Assembly: GCF_004010055.1 (NCBI RefSeq)
Contig: NZ_RQVT01000018.1
Location: forward strand, 1-64,000
From: Psychroflexus aestuariivivens
Lineage (GTDB): Bacteria > Bacteroidota > Bacteroidia > Flavobacteriales > Flavobacteriaceae
Length of the DNA stretch: 64,000 bases
Direction: 5' to 3'
Under the pieces are notes generated by a model, which was not told the origin of the DNA, did not search any database, and was given only the letters and a program-made list of their open reading frames with translations. Made by a program: the position numbers and the translations under genes. Shown piece after piece: positions 53,740-63,431 of the stretch (the first letter of the stretch is position 1; every line of letters begins with the position of its first letter).

Positions 53740-54042
53740 CTAACGCGGTGTCATCTTCTCTTTTTTCTTTTGAAGTTGTCTTGTCACATCGTCTACAGTA
53801 TTGCTAATAGCCACTTCAAAACCTTTTTCATTCGAAGAAGCAAAAATGTTTTGTCCTGGTGCGCTTAATTTTACTTCGCAAATCATACCAGTTTCAGGAC
53901 TCGAAGTGTTCTCTTTCTTGAAGAAAACTTCGGCTCTTACAATCCAGTCATATCGATTTTGTAGTTTTTCTAATTTTTTGGTAGCTAATTCTTCTAATCT
54001 TTCACTCGCACTTACGTGTACGTAATTAAAATTGATGTCCAT
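53740..54042 (-). CDS. hpf: Ribosome hibernation promoting factor (HPF/RaiA, short form)
   Basis: A 100-residue HPF/RaiA-type protein that binds the 30S decoding region in stationary phase and promotes inactive ribosome dimers or stable 70S. The beta-alpha-beta-beta-beta-alpha fold is visible: DINFNYVHVSASERLEELA, KKLEKLQNRYDWIVRAEVFF, and a C-terminal helix TVDDVTRQLQKKKEKM. It lacks the long C-terminal dimerisation domain, so it is the short form. Single gene. Confidence 0.9.
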   Translation of the reverse strand: MDINFNYVHVSASERLEELATKKLEKLQNRYDWIVRAEVFFKKENTSSPETGMICEVKLSAPGQNIFASSNEKGFEVAISNTVDDVTRQLQKKKEKMTPR

Positions 54043-54289
54043 AGGTATTAATTTTAAAGTTAAATTCTAGTATAAAATTAAATATTCAAAGCCTTATATA
54101 GTATGATAATAATCAACTTTTGAATACTTCAATTCATAAATTTAGTAAATTAAATTAACTTGCAGAATTTTTAAATCAACTTTAAACTTTTAAATTAAAA
54201 TTTAACTTTATGATAATTTCTTAGCCAAAAAAATATTTCATAAGCCTAATAAATTTATGTAAATTTAGCTGAATCTAAAAATCAGTGTT

Positions 54290-54865
54290 ATGAAAAAAAT
54301 ATTGTTGATTACAGGAGATTTTGCTGAGGATTACGAAACCATGGTCCCGTTCCAAATGCTTCAAATGATTGGACATGAAGTCCATGCAGTTTGTCCAGAT
54401 AAAAAATCAGGAGAAAAAGTGAAAACTGCTATTCACGATTTTGAAGGCGATCAAACTTATACAGAAAAACCTGGACATTTATTCGAACTCAATTTCGATT
54501 TTAATGATGTCAACCTTAATGATTACGATGGATTATTTTTAGTTGGAGGAAGAGCACCAGAATATTTAAGATTGAATTCAAAAGTTATTGAATATACCAA
54601 ACATTTTTTTGAAAATGATAAGCCTGTCGCAGCTGTTTGCCATGGTATCCAAATATTAACGGCAGCCAATGTTGTGAAGGGAAGAAAATTGACGGCTTAT
54701 CCAGCGGTAAAACCAGAAGTTGAACTTGCTGGAGGTGAATTTCAAGACGTTGAGCCAACAGAAACCGTGGTTGACGGCAATTTAGCGACTTCACCAGCGT
54801 GGCCAGGACATGCGTCTTTAGTCAAAGCTTTTTTGAAATTACTGGGAACTGAAATTAAACTGTAG
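54290..54865 (+). CDS. DJ-1/PfpI family protein
   Basis: A 191-residue class I glutamine-amidotransferase-like protein. The nucleophile elbow AVCHGIQIL holds Cys and His, with the preceding [13 protein letters not shown] strand and an acidic residue in the N-terminal half. Family members act as glyoxalase-III or chaperone-like deglycases, amidases or peptidases; the specific reaction here is unknown. Length is normal. A terminator follows. Confidence 0.87.
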   Translation: MKKILLITGDFAEDYETMVPFQMLQMIGHEVHAVCPDKKSGEKVKTAIHDFEGDQTYTEKPGHLFELNFDFNDVNLNDYDGLFLVGGRAPEYLRLNSKVIEYTKHFFENDKPVAAVCHGIQILTAANVVKGRKLTAYPAVKPEVELAGGEFQDVEPTETVVDGNLATSPAWPGHASLVKAFLKLLGTEIKL

Positions 54866-54885
54866 TTTATTAAATTCATTTTTGT

Positions 54886-54930
54886 AAACCAAAGGATTTG
54901 AATATAAATTCCTTTGGTTTGTTATTTTAA
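54886..54930 (+). terminator. Terminator after the DJ-1/PfpI gene
   Basis: AAACCAAAGG (54886-54895) pairs with CCTTTGGTTT (54911-54920) and is followed by GTTATTTT. Confidence 0.7.
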
Positions 54931-54976
54931 ATAAATTTTAATCCTTACTTTCAAACTTGAATTTTAGTTAATATAA

Positions 54977-57898
54977 ATGTCAGATTATAACTTTTCAATT
55001 CTAAAAAAAAAACTAGACGGTCGAGTTCTCGAAGGTGAGTTATACCAGTCTATTTACGCTACCGATGCTTCTGTTTACAGAGAAATTCCCGCCGCAGTTT
55101 GCATTCCAAAACACGATGATGATTTAAAATATATCATAGAATTTGCTGTTCAAAATTCACTATCAATTACACCGAGAGCGGCTGGAACTTCATTAGCTGG
55201 ACAATGTGTTACCGATGGCTTGATAGTCGATTTGAGCGAGAATTTCAAAGCTGAACTTGATTTTGATTTTAATTCAAAAACGATTAGAATTCAGCCTAGT
55301 ATTGTAAGAGATGAACTCAACCAAAGATTGGCTTCAGAAAACTTATTTTTTGGACCCAATACCTCAACATCCAATCGATGCAATATCGGTGGTATGTTTG
55401 GGAATAATTCTTCAGGAACAACTTCAATAAAATACGGTGTAACCAGAGATAAAATATTAGAAGCCAAAGGATTTTTGTCAGATGGAAGTTACGTTGAATT
55501 TAAAGCTTTAAATAAAAATGAATTCAACGAAAAGCTGGAACTTCAAACTCTAGAAGGTGAAATTTATAGATATTTCAATAAAGTTTTACAACAAGAAAAT
55601 ATTTCTACTTTAATTGAAAATGCTTTTCCAAAAGTTGATATTCATCGAAGAAATACTGGATACGCTCTAGATGAATTATACAGAAATTCATTTTTTGGAA
55701 ATTCTGAAATCGAAACTTTAAATTTGTGTACTTTACTTTGTGGCAGCGAAGGCACCTTATTCATTGCTACTGAGCTTAAAATTCAACTGGACGATTTACC
55801 TCCAAAAAAATCGGTGATGATTGCAGCGCATTTCAACACAATTTCAGATTGTCTTGAAGCTGTAGTTGTTGCTATGAAGCATGATTTGTATACCTGCGAA
55901 ATGATGGACAAAACCATTTTGGATTGTACAAAAGACAGTCTAAAATATAAAAACAATCGGTTTTTTATAGATGGTGATCCAGAAGCTATTCTGATGTTAG
56001 AATTAAAATCTTCTGACACTCAAGATTTGATTCAACAAACAGAAAAACTTCAAACAGATTTAAATCAGAAGACTGCAGCTTATGCAGCGCCTAAGCTGGA
56101 AAATGAAGAAATCGATTTGGCGGTGGAATTAAGGAAAGCTGGTTTGGGACTTCTAGGCAATTTGAAAGGCGATGCTAAAGCTGTAGCATGTATCGAAGAT
56201 ACGTCTGTTTCTATTTTGGATTTGCCACATTATATTTCAGATTTTACTAAAATCATGAAAAAGTATGACCAGCGCGCAGTTTACTATGCGCATGCCGGTG
56301 CTGGTGAGTTGCATTTGCGCCCAATTCTGAATTTAAAAACTTCTGAAGGTGTTGATCAATTTAAAAATATTTCTTCAGATGTAGCCAACTTGGTTAAAAA
56401 TTATAATGGTGCCTTAAGCGGTGAACATGGCGATGGTCGAGTGCGTTCGCCATTTATTAAAGACCTTGTGGGCGAGGAGTGTTACAATATTTTCTTAGAA
56501 ATTAAATCTGTTTTCGACCCTCATAATTTACTAAATCCTGGGAAAATAGTAAATCCAAAACCAATAGAAACTAATTTAAGATACGAAACTGATCGCATTG
56601 AACCGAAAATCTCAACAAAAATAGATTTTTCTGCAAACTCAGGTATTTTGAGAGCTGCTGAACAATGCAACGGCAGCGGCGATTGTAGAAAAAGTCATCA
56701 CTTTGAAGGTGCAATGTGTCCGAGTTTTCAGGCAACTAGAGATGAAAAAGACTCTACTAGAGCTAGGGCTAATATGCTTAGAGAAGTGTTGACTAAAAAT
56801 CCAGACGCAGAAAATCCGTTTGATGATCAAAACCTCAAAGAGGTATTTGACTTATGTTTGAGTTGCAAAGCTTGTAAGAATGAATGTCCTAGCAATGTAG
56901 ATGTGGGTGCTTTCAAAACAGAATTTCAGTACCAATATCAAAAAACAAATGGGGTCAGCTTTAGAACAAAATTATTTGCTGAAAACAATTCAATTAATCG
57001 TAAGGCAAGTTTTCTTCCTAGTGTTTACAATGCGTTGAATTCCAATAAAATTACATCCAGTATTATTAAAAAAATTGCTGGAATAGCAGAGCAAAGAGAA
57101 TTACCAAAATTGAAAAAAACATCATTACGGAAATTGATCAAAAATGAAAAAATATCACTTTTGCCTAAAGTAAAACCAATTCAATCTGTGTATTTATTTG
57201 TTGATGAATTCACTAATTATTTAGATGTAGAAATCGGAAAGGATGCAATTGAACTTTTGACCAAATTAGGTTTTGAAGTGAAAATTGTTCAGCATTTTGA
57301 AAGCGGAAGGAGCTACTTTTCTAAAGGACTCCTAGATGAAGCACAAAAATTTGTTGATGGAAATGTTGAAGTTTTTCAAGACTTAGTTAATTCCGAAACA
57401 CCCTTAATTGGTATAGAACCTTCTTCAATTTTAAGTTTTAAGGATGAATATTTACGATTGGCAAAAGACAAAGTTGCCGCAAGCGAAATTGCAAAACATA
57501 CTTTTTTAATTGAAGAATTTTTACACCAACAAGTTAAAAACGGCAGAATTACTTCAGAACAATTTTCAAAAAAACACGAAACCGTAAAAATTCACAACCA
57601 TTGCTATCAAAAAGCCTTGTCTTCTCAAATTTATACTTTTGATCTTTTGAATTTGCCTAAAAATTTCAAGGTGAGTATTATTCCTTCAGGTTGCTGTGGA
57701 ATGGCTGGCAGTTTCGGGTATGAAAAAGAACACTACAAAGTGAGCCAACAAATTGGTGATTTGGTTTTGTTTCCGGCAGTTAGAAACTCCGATGCCATTA
57801 TTGCCGCAAACGGTACAAGTTGTCGTCACCAAATTAAAGATGGAACACAAAAAAATGCATTCCATCCAGTCAGTATCTTAAATAAGTTTGTTTTATAA
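54977..57898 (+). CDS. Fused FAD-linked oxidase and Fe-S oxidoreductase (D-2-hydroxyacid dehydrogenase type)
   Basis: A 973-residue fusion of GlcD- and GlcF-like parts. Residues about 30-240 are a PCMH-type FAD-binding domain (TPRAAGTSLAGQCVTDG and NRCNIGGMFGNNSSGT); residues about 250-540 are the FAD-oxidase C-terminal domain (SGEHGDGRVRSPFI). Fe-S motifs follow: CNGSGDCRKS to AMCPSF, and CLSCKACKNECP. Two CCG-type cysteine motifs end it (HNHCYQKALSS, SGCCGMAGSFGYEKEHY). The enzyme oxidises a D-2-hydroxyacid such as D-lactate or D-2-hydroxyglutarate, passing electrons to quinone or another carrier; which one cannot be told. Its 3' end overlaps the convergent lipoprotein gene by 6 bases. Confidence 0.9.
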   Translation: MSDYNFSILKKKLDGRVLEGELYQSIYATDASVYREIPAAVCIPKHDDDLKYIIEFAVQNSLSITPRAAGTSLAGQCVTDGLIVDLSENFKAELDFDFNSKTIRIQPSIVRDELNQRLASENLFFGPNTSTSNRCNIGGMFGNNSSGTTSIKYGVTRDKILEAKGFLSDGSYVEFKALNKNEFNEKLELQTLEGEIYRYFNKVLQQENISTLIENAFPKVDIHRRNTGYALDELYRNSFFGNSEIETLNLCTLLCGSEGTLFIATELKIQLDDLPPKKSVMIAAHFNTISDCLEAVVVAMKHDLYTCEMMDKTILDCTKDSLKYKNNRFFIDGDPEAILMLELKSSDTQDLIQQTEKLQTDLNQKTAAYAAPKLENEEIDLAVELRKAGLGLLGNLKGDAKAVACIEDTSVSILDLPHYISDFTKIMKKYDQRAVYYAHAGAGELHLRPILNLKTSEGVDQFKNISSDVANLVKNYNGALSGEHGDGRVRSPFIKDLVGEECYNIFLEIKSVFDPHNLLNPGKIVNPKPIETNLRYETDRIEPKISTKIDFSANSGILRAAEQCNGSGDCRKSHHFEGAMCPSFQATRDEKDSTRARANMLREVLTKNPDAENPFDDQNLKEVFDLCLSCKACKNECPSNVDVGAFKTEFQYQYQKTNGVSFRTKLFAENNSINRKASFLPSVYNALNSNKITSSIIKKIAGIAEQRELPKLKKTSLRKLIKNEKISLLPKVKPIQSVYLFVDEFTNYLDVEIGKDAIELLTKLGFEVKIVQHFESGRSYFSKGLLDEAQKFVDGNVEVFQDLVNSETPLIGIEPSSILSFKDEYLRLAKDKVAASEIAKHTFLIEEFLHQQVKNGRITSEQFSKKHETVKIHNHCYQKALSSQIYTFDLLNLPKNFKVSIIPSGCCGMAGSFGYEKEHYKVSQQIGDLVLFPAVRNSDAIIAANGTSCRHQIKDGTQKNAFHPVSILNKFVL

Positions 57899-58690
57899 AT
57901 CCAATTCCACTTGATAATCTATTATATTTTGTGTTGAGGTAGAAGAGATGTCTTCTAATTCGAAACCGACTTGATCAGGGATATCTTCAAAAATTAACTC
58001 TGTACTGACCATACTTTTTATCAAGCCAATATCTTTAGCAAAATAGTTGGTAACTGTAGTTACATTTTGATCTGCTAAAATTGTAAATTCACTAAAAACC
58101 AAAAACACAGAAATAGACATATTTACTTCCAATTCAGATATGTATATGTTATTGTAGGTTTCTCCTTCTATATTCATACTTGGCACAAATCCGCCATTTA
58201 TAGATGCTATTTCATAATTGATTGTAACTGGAAAACCATTTACATTTTGCTCTATTTCTCCAGTTTCAGTAAAAAACTGATCACCTTCATTCGTATTTGC
58301 ATTATAAACTGTTACATTTTCAATAGGCAAACTTAGATCAATCATGTCAGTATTGAATTCAAGATTACTATCTAAAACTATATTTTGACCGTTTTCTTTA
58401 TAAATTTCTCCTGCGGAAATTACAGAAGTAGTTGTTCCAGGAAGTTCAATATTACTTTGCTGAAAACTAAATCGCTCTGGTTCAGTTCCTGTACTTCCGC
58501 TAATCATTAATGTTTCGCCACCATTTTGTGTGTTTCCATTGACAGTTATGCTATTTTGGTAATCCCAAGAATTACCAATAACCAAAGGGAAGTAATTGGT
58601 GTTATCGATTTCATTACTGTCATCATCAGCGCATGAGATCAAACTGTTTACAATCAGTAAAAGCAAAAGAGATTTTAAAGTGAGTTTCAT
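57893..58690 (-). CDS. Secreted lipoprotein of unknown function
   Basis: A 265-residue lipoprotein; lipobox SLISC is followed by ADDDSNE, an acidic run. The segment NYFPLVIGNSWDYQNSI resembles the first strands of a Bacteroidetes group of uncharacterised surface lipoproteins. The rest is beta-rich with many Asn and Thr, no catalytic motif. Function unknown. The 3' end overlaps the dehydrogenase gene by 6 bases; the next gene on the same strand starts after 41 bases. Confidence 0.65.
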   Translation of the reverse strand: MKLTLKSLLLLLIVNSLISCADDDSNEIDNTNYFPLVIGNSWDYQNSITVNGNTQNGGETLMISGSTGTEPERFSFQQSNIELPGTTTSVISAGEIYKENGQNIVLDSNLEFNTDMIDLSLPIENVTVYNANTNEGDQFFTETGEIEQNVNGFPVTINYEIASINGGFVPSMNIEGETYNNIYISELEVNMSISVFLVFSEFTILADQNVTTVTNYFAKDIGLIKSMVSTELIFEDIPDQVGFELEDISSTSTQNIIDYQVELDL

Positions 58691-58731
58691 AAATTTGAAT
58701 TTCTTGCAATTTATGAAATTTTTAGAAATAT

Positions 58732-59559
58732 TTAAGTTTTTGATCGATTACTCATCACCGTAATAGCGGTTAGGAAATTCACAGATTTGTAACTTATATT
58801 CTCAAACTTAAACTGCAAATCTGAATATTTTTTCAAACTCCAGCGTTTCTTGTGATATTCCAAAGCGGTTAAATTTTCTACCCAATCGCCAGAATTCAAA
58901 TATAAACAAGTACCGTTTTTACTAACTTTTCTGCTAATTTGTGGTTGATGAATGTGACCGCAAATTACGTAATGGTAGCCTTGTTCTATCGCTAAATCTG
59001 ACGCTGTTTTTTCAAAATCTGAAATATGTTTGATGGCTTTTTTTACTGAATTTTTGATTTTCTTTGATAAAGAGAATTTTTCTTTTTTGAATCTAACCAA
59101 CCAAAAGTTTAAAAAACGATTAATTAAAATCAGTAAATCATAACCCCATCCGCCAAGTTTTGCTAACCATTTAGCATTTTGAATCGATGCATCAAAAATA
59201 TCGCCATGGAAAAACCAGGCTTTTTTGCCGTCTAAATCCAAAACTAGTTTATCAACAATTTTTAAATTTCCAACTTCAGCATAACTCAGTTTTCTGAGCA
59301 TTTCGTCATGATTTCCGGTGATGTAAATTACCTCAGTGCCATTCATAGACATTTCAATAATAGTTTTGACAACTTCCAAATGCGCTTTTGGAAAATATTT
59401 TTTTCTGAATTGCCAAATATCAATGATATCACCATTCAGAATTATTTTTTTTGGTTTCACGGTAGACAAATAATTGAGTAATTCTTTGGCATGACAACCA
59501 AAAGTTCCCAAATGCAGGTCGGATAAGACAATCAAATCAACATTTCGTTTCAAAATCAA
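58732..59559 (-). CDS. LpxH-like calcineurin-type phosphoesterase
   Basis: A 275-residue metallophosphoesterase resembling UDP-2,3-diacylglucosamine diphosphatase (LpxH), which makes lipid X for lipid A. The five metal motifs are present in order: SDLHLG, NGDIIDIW, GNHDEM, HGDIFD and GHIHQP. A basic hydrophobic patch in the middle (LINRFLNFWLVRFKKEK) fits membrane association. Related paralogues with other nucleotide substrates exist, so lpxH is likely but not certain. Confidence 0.85.
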   Translation of the reverse strand: MILKRNVDLIVLSDLHLGTFGCHAKELLNYLSTVKPKKIILNGDIIDIWQFRKKYFPKAHLEVVKTIIEMSMNGTEVIYITGNHDEMLRKLSYAEVGNLKIVDKLVLDLDGKKAWFFHGDIFDASIQNAKWLAKLGGWGYDLLILINRFLNFWLVRFKKEKFSLSKKIKNSVKKAIKHISDFEKTASDLAIEQGYHYVICGHIHQPQISRKVSKNGTCLYLNSGDWVENLTALEYHKKRWSLKKYSDLQFKFENISYKSVNFLTAITVMSNRSKT

Positions 59560-59761
59560 TGGTTTTACACAAATTTCGCTAAAACTAACAGCTTCATATT
59601 TAAGCCATTGTTATCCTATTTTGAGTTGAAAGTTAAGTTTTGATCGGTTGATTTACATTTAGCTTACTTGTTGTAATTCAGTGTTTGAGTTTCATAGATA
59701 AATTTTGGTCTAGTATTTGTCAATTCATATTAAAATTGAAAATAAACTTAAATTTTTTGTT

Positions 59762-60805
59762 ATGAGAAATCTTCTTATTTACTACGTTTTAATTGTCTTA
59801 ATTATGATGTCGGGTTGCCAAAAGGATCAACCTGAAACACTACCAGAAAACTTATTTGAAAATATTGATACAGTCAATACTCAAATTTTCAATCTGGATA
59901 CTGTTAGACAAAAAGTAATAACAGGAAACAAGGGAACTAAAATTTATTTTTCTAGAGATGATTTCGAAGTTAATGCAACTGATAATATTACACTTGAGAT
60001 AAGAGAGTATTACAAACTTTCAGAATTGATATCTGAAAATATCCAAACCTTAACGAATTCAAACCAGCTTTTAGAATCTAGCGGTGTAGTTCATCTAGAT
60101 TTTAAAGTTGATGATAAAAAAATTGAATTAAAAAAGGATAAGCGATTGAGATTAGGATTTCCAATTGATTCAAATGTTGATAACCGAGTTTTTAATGGTG
60201 AGTTTAACCAAAACAATGAAATGTTTTGGAGGCTGGATGAGGAAGCTATGACTACTTTTTATGATTTGGACACTTCTTATTTAAAGAAATATGGTGTAGA
60301 TAAATATGTTCAAAAAATGATTCCTCTAGATTCTTTAGAATACTATGAGAATAGAAATAGGTCAAAAAAAGATAATGTAAGTTTTAGAGATGAACTGCAA
60401 GTTCAAGTGGATTCTACCCAAGTTCAGCTGAACTCTCCCCAGGTTATTTATACTGAGTTTTTTGTAAATGATACTCAATGGATTAATATTGATAGAGTAT
60501 TAAATCCTGAAGCAAGAATTTCATTTGAATTAAAATTAGAAAATGAAGAAAAATTTGATTTCATCAATGCAATTATTTTATACGAAGGTTTGAACTCATT
60601 TACTTCGTTTCATAGGAATGTTGATGATATGTCTTTCCAGAAAATTCCGATTTTAAATAACTCTTCTATTTTGATAGTCAGCAAGAAAAATAACACATTT
60701 TTTGCTAACAAAACGCTATTATCAAATGGATCAGGTAAGATGATTGGAGTCAATCTTCAAAAGGTAGATTCTACAGAATTGAAACGATTCACTCAGAAAA
60801 AATAA
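59762..60805 (+). CDS. Lipoprotein with ZU5-like N-terminal segment
   Basis: A 347-residue lipoprotein; the ATG at 59762 gives a signal peptide and lipobox MMSGC (a longer frame from 59717 would bury it). Residues about 60-150 (GTKIYFSRDDFEV, then VTLEIREYY-like NITLEIREYYKLSEL, then SSGVVHLDFKV) look like the ZU5-like domain of Bacteroidetes lipoproteins of unknown function. The middle is Asn- and Gln-rich and the end lacks motifs. Function unknown. It lies just before pheT, but the latter has its own promoter. Confidence 0.65.
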   Translation: MRNLLIYYVLIVLIMMSGCQKDQPETLPENLFENIDTVNTQIFNLDTVRQKVITGNKGTKIYFSRDDFEVNATDNITLEIREYYKLSELISENIQTLTNSNQLLESSGVVHLDFKVDDKKIELKKDKRLRLGFPIDSNVDNRVFNGEFNQNNEMFWRLDEEAMTTFYDLDTSYLKKYGVDKYVQKMIPLDSLEYYENRNRSKKDNVSFRDELQVQVDSTQVQLNSPQVIYTEFFVNDTQWINIDRVLNPEARISFELKLENEEKFDFINAIILYEGLNSFTSFHRNVDDMSFQKIPILNNSSILIVSKKNNTFFANKTLLSNGSGKMIGVNLQKVDSTELKRFTQKK

Positions 60806-60863
60806 ATAATTTTTCAGAAATACATGTTTGTTCAAAACACACAAAATTTTAAATGCCTAAACA

Positions 60864-60894
60864 TTTTAGGAGCGAAGTGGGTTTCTTATCTTTG
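60864..60894 (+). promoter_or_regulatory. Bacteroidetes-type promoter for pheT
   Basis: TATCTTTG at 60887-60894 is an exact TAnnTTTG match 22 bases before the ATG, with a TTTTA -33-like box at 60864-60868 and a spacer of 18-19 bases. Confidence 0.55.
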
Positions 60895-60916
60895 CGGATT
60901 ACTATTTAGATAAATT

Positions 60917-63343
60917 ATGAAAATTTCTTACAATTGGTTAAAACAATTTGTCAATACCAAATGGACAGCAGAAGAAACAGAGGTTTTACTTACAGATTTA
61001 GGTCTGGAAGTGGAAGGTATCAAAACTTTTGAATCTATAAAAGGCGGACTGAAAGGCATTGTCGTTGGTAAAGTAGAAGCTTGTGAACCGCATCCAAACG
61101 CTGACCGTTTGAAAATTACCGAAGTAAATATTGGTGAGGAAAAAACGCTTTCCATCGTCTGTGGAGCGCCAAATGTCGACAAGGGACAATTGGTGCCTGT
61201 CGCAACAATAGGTACTATTTTGTATAATGAAGACGGAGAGCCTTGGCCAATAAAAAAAGGTAAAATTCGTGGAGAAGTAAGTGAAGGAATGATTTGCGCA
61301 GAAGATGAAATCGGTTTGGGCAAGAGTCACGATGGCATCATGGTTTTGGATGAAAAATTGAAACCCGGAACACCTTTGAATCAAGTTTTTCCAGTAGAAA
61401 TTGATCAAGTTTTTGAGATTGGTTTAACGCCAAATCGCGCAGATGCAATGAGTCATTGGGGTGTAGCTAGAGATTTACGTGCAGGATTGATTCAGCAAGA
61501 AATCAGTACGCCAATTGATACGCCTTCAGTAAGTAATTTCCATGTAGAAGATCGAAGTAAACGTGTTAGTATTCGTGTTAAAAACAGTGAGTTAGCACCA
61601 AGGTATTGTGGTGTTTCTATTTCGGATATTGAAGTAAAAGCTTCGCCAGAATGGTTGCAAAATCGATTGAAAGCCATTGGAATCAATCCAAAAAATAACA
61701 TTGTTGATGCAACAAATTATGTCATGCATGAACTCGGTCAGCCTTTGCATGTCTTTGATATTGAAAAGATCAAAAGCAATAAAATAGTGGTTACCACTTT
61801 ACCAAAAGGAACCAAATTTACAACATTGGATGAAGTAGAAAGAGAACTTCATGAAGAAGATTTAATGATTTGCGATGCTGAAAAACCACTTTGTATGGCA
61901 GGTGTTTTTGGTGGGATTTCTTCTGGCGTGAAAGAAAATACAACGAGTATATTTCTAGAGAGTGCCTATTTCAACCCTGTTAGTGTTCGTAAAACTGCAA
62001 AAAGACACGGTTTGAATACAGATGCCTCATTTAGATTCGAAAGAGGTGTTGATCCAAATATTACAGAATATGCATTGAAACGCGCTGTTGTTTTAATTCA
62101 AGAAATAGCTGGTGGAAAAGTCAGTAGCGATATCGATGATTTTTATCCAAAAAAGATTGAAGATTTTCAGGTGTTTTTGACTTTCGATAAAATCAACAAT
62201 CTTATCGGTCAGGAAATTGATACAGGAGTTATTAAAACAATTTTGACTTCTCTAGACATCAAAGTAAATAATGTTTCTGAAAGTGGTCTAGGTTTGACGA
62301 TTCCTGCTTATCGGGTCGATGTTCAGCGCGAAGTCGATGTGATCGAAGAGATTTTGAGAGTTTATGGTTACAATAACATCGAAACCGATAGTAAATTCAA
62401 TATTTCTATTGCAAACTCTTCTAAGTATGCCGATTATAAAATTCAAAATAAAATTGCAGATCAATTGGTAGGTCAAGGATTTTATGAAACCATGGCAAAT
62501 TCACTTACTACTTCTAAATACACAGAATTATCCCAAGAAATAAATCCTGAACATAATGTTGAAATATTAAATGCGTTGAGCCAAGATTTGGGCGTGATGC
62601 GTCAATCGATGTTATTTTCTGGTTTGGAATCCATAGCTTACAATATCAATCGAAACCAACAAAACTTGAGGTTTTTTGAATTCGGAAAAACTTATCATAA
62701 ATATGATGAAAAGTACGTGGAGCAAAAACATTTGTCTTTATTTTTAAGTGGATTTAGACACAAAGAATCATGGACAATGCCTCATCAAACTACAGACTTT
62801 TTTCAGATGAAAGGTGTTTTGGAGCGTATTTTTGAACGTTTAGGTTTATCTGAAATTAAATATAAATCCTCAGAAGCTTCTTATTTTTCAGAAGGTTTAA
62901 TTGGTAGTTTCAAAAAACAACAAATTTTTGAATTCGGTCGAGTTAAAAATAATATTCTGAAACATTTTGGCATCAGTCAAGAAGTGCTTTATGCAGAAAT
63001 CAACTGGGATTCTGTTTTAGAATTAATTCAGAAGTCAAGTTTCATAATTAAACCAATTTCTAAGTTTCCTTCGACTCGACGAGATTTTGCTTTATTATTG
63101 GATAAAGGTGTTAAGTTTGATGATTTGAAACAAATCGCATTCAAAACAGATAAAAAAATACTTAAAGAGGTCGATTTATTTGATGTCTACGAAGGCGATA
63201 AACTTCCAGAGGACAAGAAAAGTTATGCCATGCGTTTTGTGTTTGTAGACGAGAAGAAAACGTTGACAGACAAGCAAGTGGATAAAGTAATGCAAAAACT
63301 CCAAAAAGAATTTGAAAAAGAATTTGGTGCGAGTTTAAGATAA
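60917..63343 (+). CDS. pheT: Phenylalanine--tRNA ligase beta subunit
   Basis: An 808-residue beta subunit of the alpha2-beta2 enzyme that charges tRNA-Phe and edits mischarged Tyr. An EMAP-like tRNA-binding domain (about residues 40-150) is followed by B3/B4 editing (HELGQPLHVFDI; SAYFNPVSVRKTAKRHGL), B5 (VDVQREVDVIEEILRVYGYN), the catalytic-like core and the C-terminal FDX-ACB anticodon-binding domain (PISKFPSTRRDFALLLD). The alpha subunit pheS is not adjacent, as in many Bacteroidetes. A terminator follows. Confidence 0.96.
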   Translation: MKISYNWLKQFVNTKWTAEETEVLLTDLGLEVEGIKTFESIKGGLKGIVVGKVEACEPHPNADRLKITEVNIGEEKTLSIVCGAPNVDKGQLVPVATIGTILYNEDGEPWPIKKGKIRGEVSEGMICAEDEIGLGKSHDGIMVLDEKLKPGTPLNQVFPVEIDQVFEIGLTPNRADAMSHWGVARDLRAGLIQQEISTPIDTPSVSNFHVEDRSKRVSIRVKNSELAPRYCGVSISDIEVKASPEWLQNRLKAIGINPKNNIVDATNYVMHELGQPLHVFDIEKIKSNKIVVTTLPKGTKFTTLDEVERELHEEDLMICDAEKPLCMAGVFGGISSGVKENTTSIFLESAYFNPVSVRKTAKRHGLNTDASFRFERGVDPNITEYALKRAVVLIQEIAGGKVSSDIDDFYPKKIEDFQVFLTFDKINNLIGQEIDTGVIKTILTSLDIKVNNVSESGLGLTIPAYRVDVQREVDVIEEILRVYGYNNIETDSKFNISIANSSKYADYKIQNKIADQLVGQGFYETMANSLTTSKYTELSQEINPEHNVEILNALSQDLGVMRQSMLFSGLESIAYNINRNQQNLRFFEFGKTYHKYDEKYVEQKHLSLFLSGFRHKESWTMPHQTTDFFQMKGVLERIFERLGLSEIKYKSSEASYFSEGLIGSFKKQQIFEFGRVKNNILKHFGISQEVLYAEINWDSVLELIQKSSFIIKPISKFPSTRRDFALLLDKGVKFDDLKQIAFKTDKKILKEVDLFDVYEGDKLPEDKKSYAMRFVFVDEKKTLTDKQVDKVMQKLQKEFEKEFGASLR

Positions 63344-63370
63344 ATTCATATCAAGATAACGATTCAAAAT

Positions 63371-63409
63371 AAATCCTTTGTTATAATATGACAAAGGATT
63401 TACTATTTT
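63371..63409 (+). terminator. Terminator after pheT
   Basis: A perfect 11-bp stem, AAATCCTTTGT (63371-63381) with ACAAAGGATTT (63391-63401), loop of 9 bases, followed by TACTATTTT. Confidence 0.7.
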
Positions 63410-63411
63410 AG
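63404..63411 (+). promoter_or_regulatory. TATTTTAG -7-like element for the thioesterase gene
   Basis: The octamer ends 20 bases before the ATG at 63432 and is directly after the pheT terminator stem, so the two signals overlap. Confidence 0.35.
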
Positions 63412-63431
63412 CTAAATTCAAATTCAGCAAT

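Noticed and set aside
60928-61408. Two long minus-strand frames (131 and 136 residues) opposite the pheT start
   Set aside because: They are shadows of a certain gene, overlap each other in different frames and show no protein family signs.
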